DNA of 6,812 nt from the NCBI GenBank assembly GCA_023392395.1, contig JAEVZE010000411.1, positions 1 to 6,812 on the forward strand. The letters run 5' to 3'. A program made the translations under genes and the position numbers. Positions within the stretch are counted from its first letter, which is position 1. The number at the start of each line of letters is the position of its first letter. This document shows positions 5,414-6,812 of the stretch, piece by piece. Origin of the DNA: Bacillota bacterium (GTDB lineage Bacteria; Bacillota; Clostridia; Christensenellales; Aristaeellaceae). The notes beneath the pieces were generated by a model. It was not told the DNA's origin and ran no database searches. It saw only the letters and a list, made by a program, of their open reading frames with translations.

Positions 5414-6160
5414 TTACTTCCTTTGAATTTCGTCCAGCAGCGCCTGCGCCTGCTCACGGGTGGTGGTACACAGCGCGGAATAGGTCTGGGACAGCGCGCG
5501 TTCCAGCATCTTGACGGCGGCGGCTTTCTCGCCATCCTCGGCATAGAGCTTGGCCAGATAGTACAGCGTATCCACCTGCGTAGGCTTGCGCTCGTGGGCG
5601 CGCTTGAAGAAATCAAACGCCTCCTCCCGCTTGCCCATGGCAAGATTCATCTGGCCCATGTTGTCCAGCACCACCGCATCCTCGTCGTCATACTCCAGGG
5701 CTTTCTGATTGAATTCGATGGCCTCGGTAAAATCGCCGGTTTGACGCGCCTTTTCAATCAGCATGTAGCCCAAAGACCCATAGATCATCGAGTTCGAGCC
5801 GTCCGTAGAAGCCTGTTTCATCAGCTCAATGGCGCGGTCCAGCTGGCCCATCTTCCACACGCACACCGCGTAGTTGAGCCGAAGCTGCTTTTTCATGTCC
5901 CGCCCCAGACCAGGCGTTTTCTCCACCCTGAGCATCATCGCCCGCGCCTTTTCATACTGGCACTTGCGCATCAGGAGCACCCCATAGGCCATCAGGTGCT
6001 TGGGGTTCTCATCCCCCGCCTCCTCGGCCTTTGCGTAGGCCTCGAGAGCCTCCTTGTGTTTTTCCTCCGCCTCCTTGAACATCTTTTTGTCCAGATAGGC
6101 GTTGCCCTTCAGATGGGTGTTGTAGGCCTTCCGGCCCAGGAATTCCGCCATGATGTTCAT
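5414..6160 (-). CDS. TPR-repeat protein
   Basis: This soluble all-helical protein of 248 residues is built of tetratricopeptide-type repeats, which usually form a protein-binding scaffold; its partner and function are not recognisable. There is no signal peptide or membrane segment, so it should be cytoplasmic. Repeat-like units are seen at about 12-45 (GNAYLDKKMFKEAEEKHKEA), 55-80 (YGVLLMRKCQYEKARAM), 94-118 (NYAVCVWKMGQLDRAIELM), 126-158 (GSLGYMLIEKARQTGDFTEA), 162-194 (DNMGQMNLAMGKREEAFDFF) and 198-226 (LYYLAKLYAEDGEKAAAVKM). The penultimate units fit the TPR consensus best. The start ATG at 6160-6158 overlaps the TGA of the upstream nuclease gene (ATGA) and has GGAGGG at 6167-6172, six bases away, so it is translationally coupled to that gene. 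The tight coupling suggests a shared job or complex with the YprB-like nuclease, but that is inference. Confidence 0.88.
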   Translation of the reverse strand: MNIMAEFLGRKAYNTHLKGNAYLDKKMFKEAEEKHKEALEAYAKAEEAGDENPKHLMAYGVLLMRKCQYEKARAMMLRVEKTPGLGRDMKKQLRLNYAVCVWKMGQLDRAIELMKQASTDGSNSMIYGSLGYMLIEKARQTGDFTEAIEFNQKALEYDDEDAVVLDNMGQMNLAMGKREEAFDFFKRAHERKPTQVDTLYYLAKLYAEDGEKAAAVKMLERALSQTYSALCTTTREQAQALLDEIQRK

Positions 6161-6812
6161 TCGTTTCCCTCCAGTTTACGCTCAAGCCGCTGTTTGCGGC
6201 GAGAAAGTGCTTCACGGGTTTCTATATCCGCGACCACGATTGCGGTTTCGGTCATTTGGAGCGCGTCGGAAAGCCTTCCCGCGCGGTGCTCGTAATACTT
6301 GGCCAGTTCGATCAGCGGCCACGCACCCAGTTGCTTGCGCTTGAGCATCTCCAGCCACACGCGCTCCGCCCTCGCCCACTCCCCGGCGCGCCGGAGCATG
6401 ATCGAAAACGCCCGGTTGGCTTCCGCCTGGTACTTTTCACCCCGCAGCGCGGCGAGGGTCAAAAGCGACGCGGGCTTTGCGGCGGCCACATAGCAGTGCC
6501 TCGCGTCTTCGTCTTCGCCGCGCTTTTCCAATACGCGGCCCATCGAATACAGGTCCGCCGCCTCGGTCAGAAGGCCCGGCTCCCGGTAGGCCTCTCCCAG
6601 CGCGCAGAGCAGGGACATGAGCGCGATCACGTCCAACCGGTTATGGTCCAGCACCGCGTCCAGCGGCGCATAATCCCCCGTCTTCATCGCCTCAAAGAAG
6701 CGCCTGGGCGCCTCGCTGCCCGGAAGGTCCCCCGTGCGGCCTCTTCGCAAGATCTCCCGCTCCAGAGTGTCCAGGCGGCAGCTGCCAAGCCGCCGCTTCC
6801 ACAGCCGCCGGG
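6157..6812 (-). CDS. YprB-like ribonuclease H-fold protein, C-terminal part
   Basis: This is the C-terminal 217 residues of a protein whose beginning lies beyond the right edge; the frame is open to 6812. The opening RRLWKRRLGSCRLDTLE and then GDLPGSEAPRRFFEAMKTGDYAPLDAVLDHNRLDVIALM match the end of the exonuclease-like RNase H domain found in Bacillota YprB proteins (Pfam RNase_H_2 type). HNRLD (visible residues 56-60) would supply the last acidic metal ligand of the DEDD nuclease fold. The three earlier acidic residues are outside the window, so catalytic competence cannot be judged. After about residue 75 the sequence becomes helical-repeat-like (EAADLYSMGRVLEKRGEDED, AFSIMLRRAGEWARAERVW, LIELAKYYEHRAGRLSDALQ), a TPR-like tail. 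It ends in TGA overlapping the ATG of the TPR gene. The substrate is unknown; a structure-specific DNA or RNA nuclease role is inferred from the fold only. Confidence 0.85.
   Translation of the reverse strand, partial: RRLWKRRLGSCRLDTLEREILRRGRTGDLPGSEAPRRFFEAMKTGDYAPLDAVLDHNRLDVIALMSLLCALGEAYREPGLLTEAADLYSMGRVLEKRGEDEDARHCYVAAAKPASLLTLAALRGEKYQAEANRAFSIMLRRAGEWARAERVWLEMLKRKQLGAWPLIELAKYYEHRAGRLSDALQMTETAIVVADIETREALSRRKQRLERKLEGNE

Overview
The window looks like chromosomal DNA from a GC-rich member of the Bacillota (Clostridia-like). The evidence is an ECF-transporter ATPase pair, a YprB-type nuclease, a 2,3-bisphosphoglycerate-independent phosphoglycerate mutase downstream of pgk and tpiA, strong AGGAGG-type ribosome binding sites, and AT-rich sigma-A-like promoters set in GC-rich coding DNA. 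The exact lineage cannot be fixed from the sequence alone. I see no mobile element, CRISPR array, tRNA or rRNA.

Left part (1-1044): two ATPase genes of an energy-coupling-factor vitamin/metal transporter run leftward. ecfA1 is nearly complete but carries a frameshift near 340-343. Only the first 21 codons of ecfA2 are inside the window, and they overlap the end of ecfA1. The AT-rich gap at 872-1044 holds two divergent promoter candidates: an extended -10 element for the ecf genes and a -35/-10 pair with 17-bp spacing for pgk.

Centre (1045-4583): a lower-glycolysis operon, pgk-tpiA-gpmI, reads rightward. It covers the ATP-yielding step from 1,3-bisphosphoglycerate, triose isomerisation, and conversion of 3- to 2-phosphoglycerate. 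A perfect GC hairpin with a UUCG loop separates pgk from tpiA. The tpiA stop and gpmI start share one base. A strong hairpin terminator follows gpmI.

Intergenic region 4584-4868: this stretch between convergent genes is unusually dense in hairpins and is about 49% GC, visibly lower than the genes. Two near-identical terminator-like hairpins bracket about 200 bp. That segment contains a perfect 14-bp inverted repeat, a bulged stem-loop and a possible three-way junction. It is the best candidate in the window for something undescribed: a structured small RNA, a structured 3' UTR, or a small palindromic repeat element.

Right part (4869-6812): three leftward genes. In transcription order they are the C-terminal part of a YprB-like RNase H-fold nuclease with a helical-repeat tail, a soluble TPR protein coupled to it by an ATGA overlap, and, after a gap of about 115 bp, a GNAT-family N-acetyltransferase that converges on gpmI.
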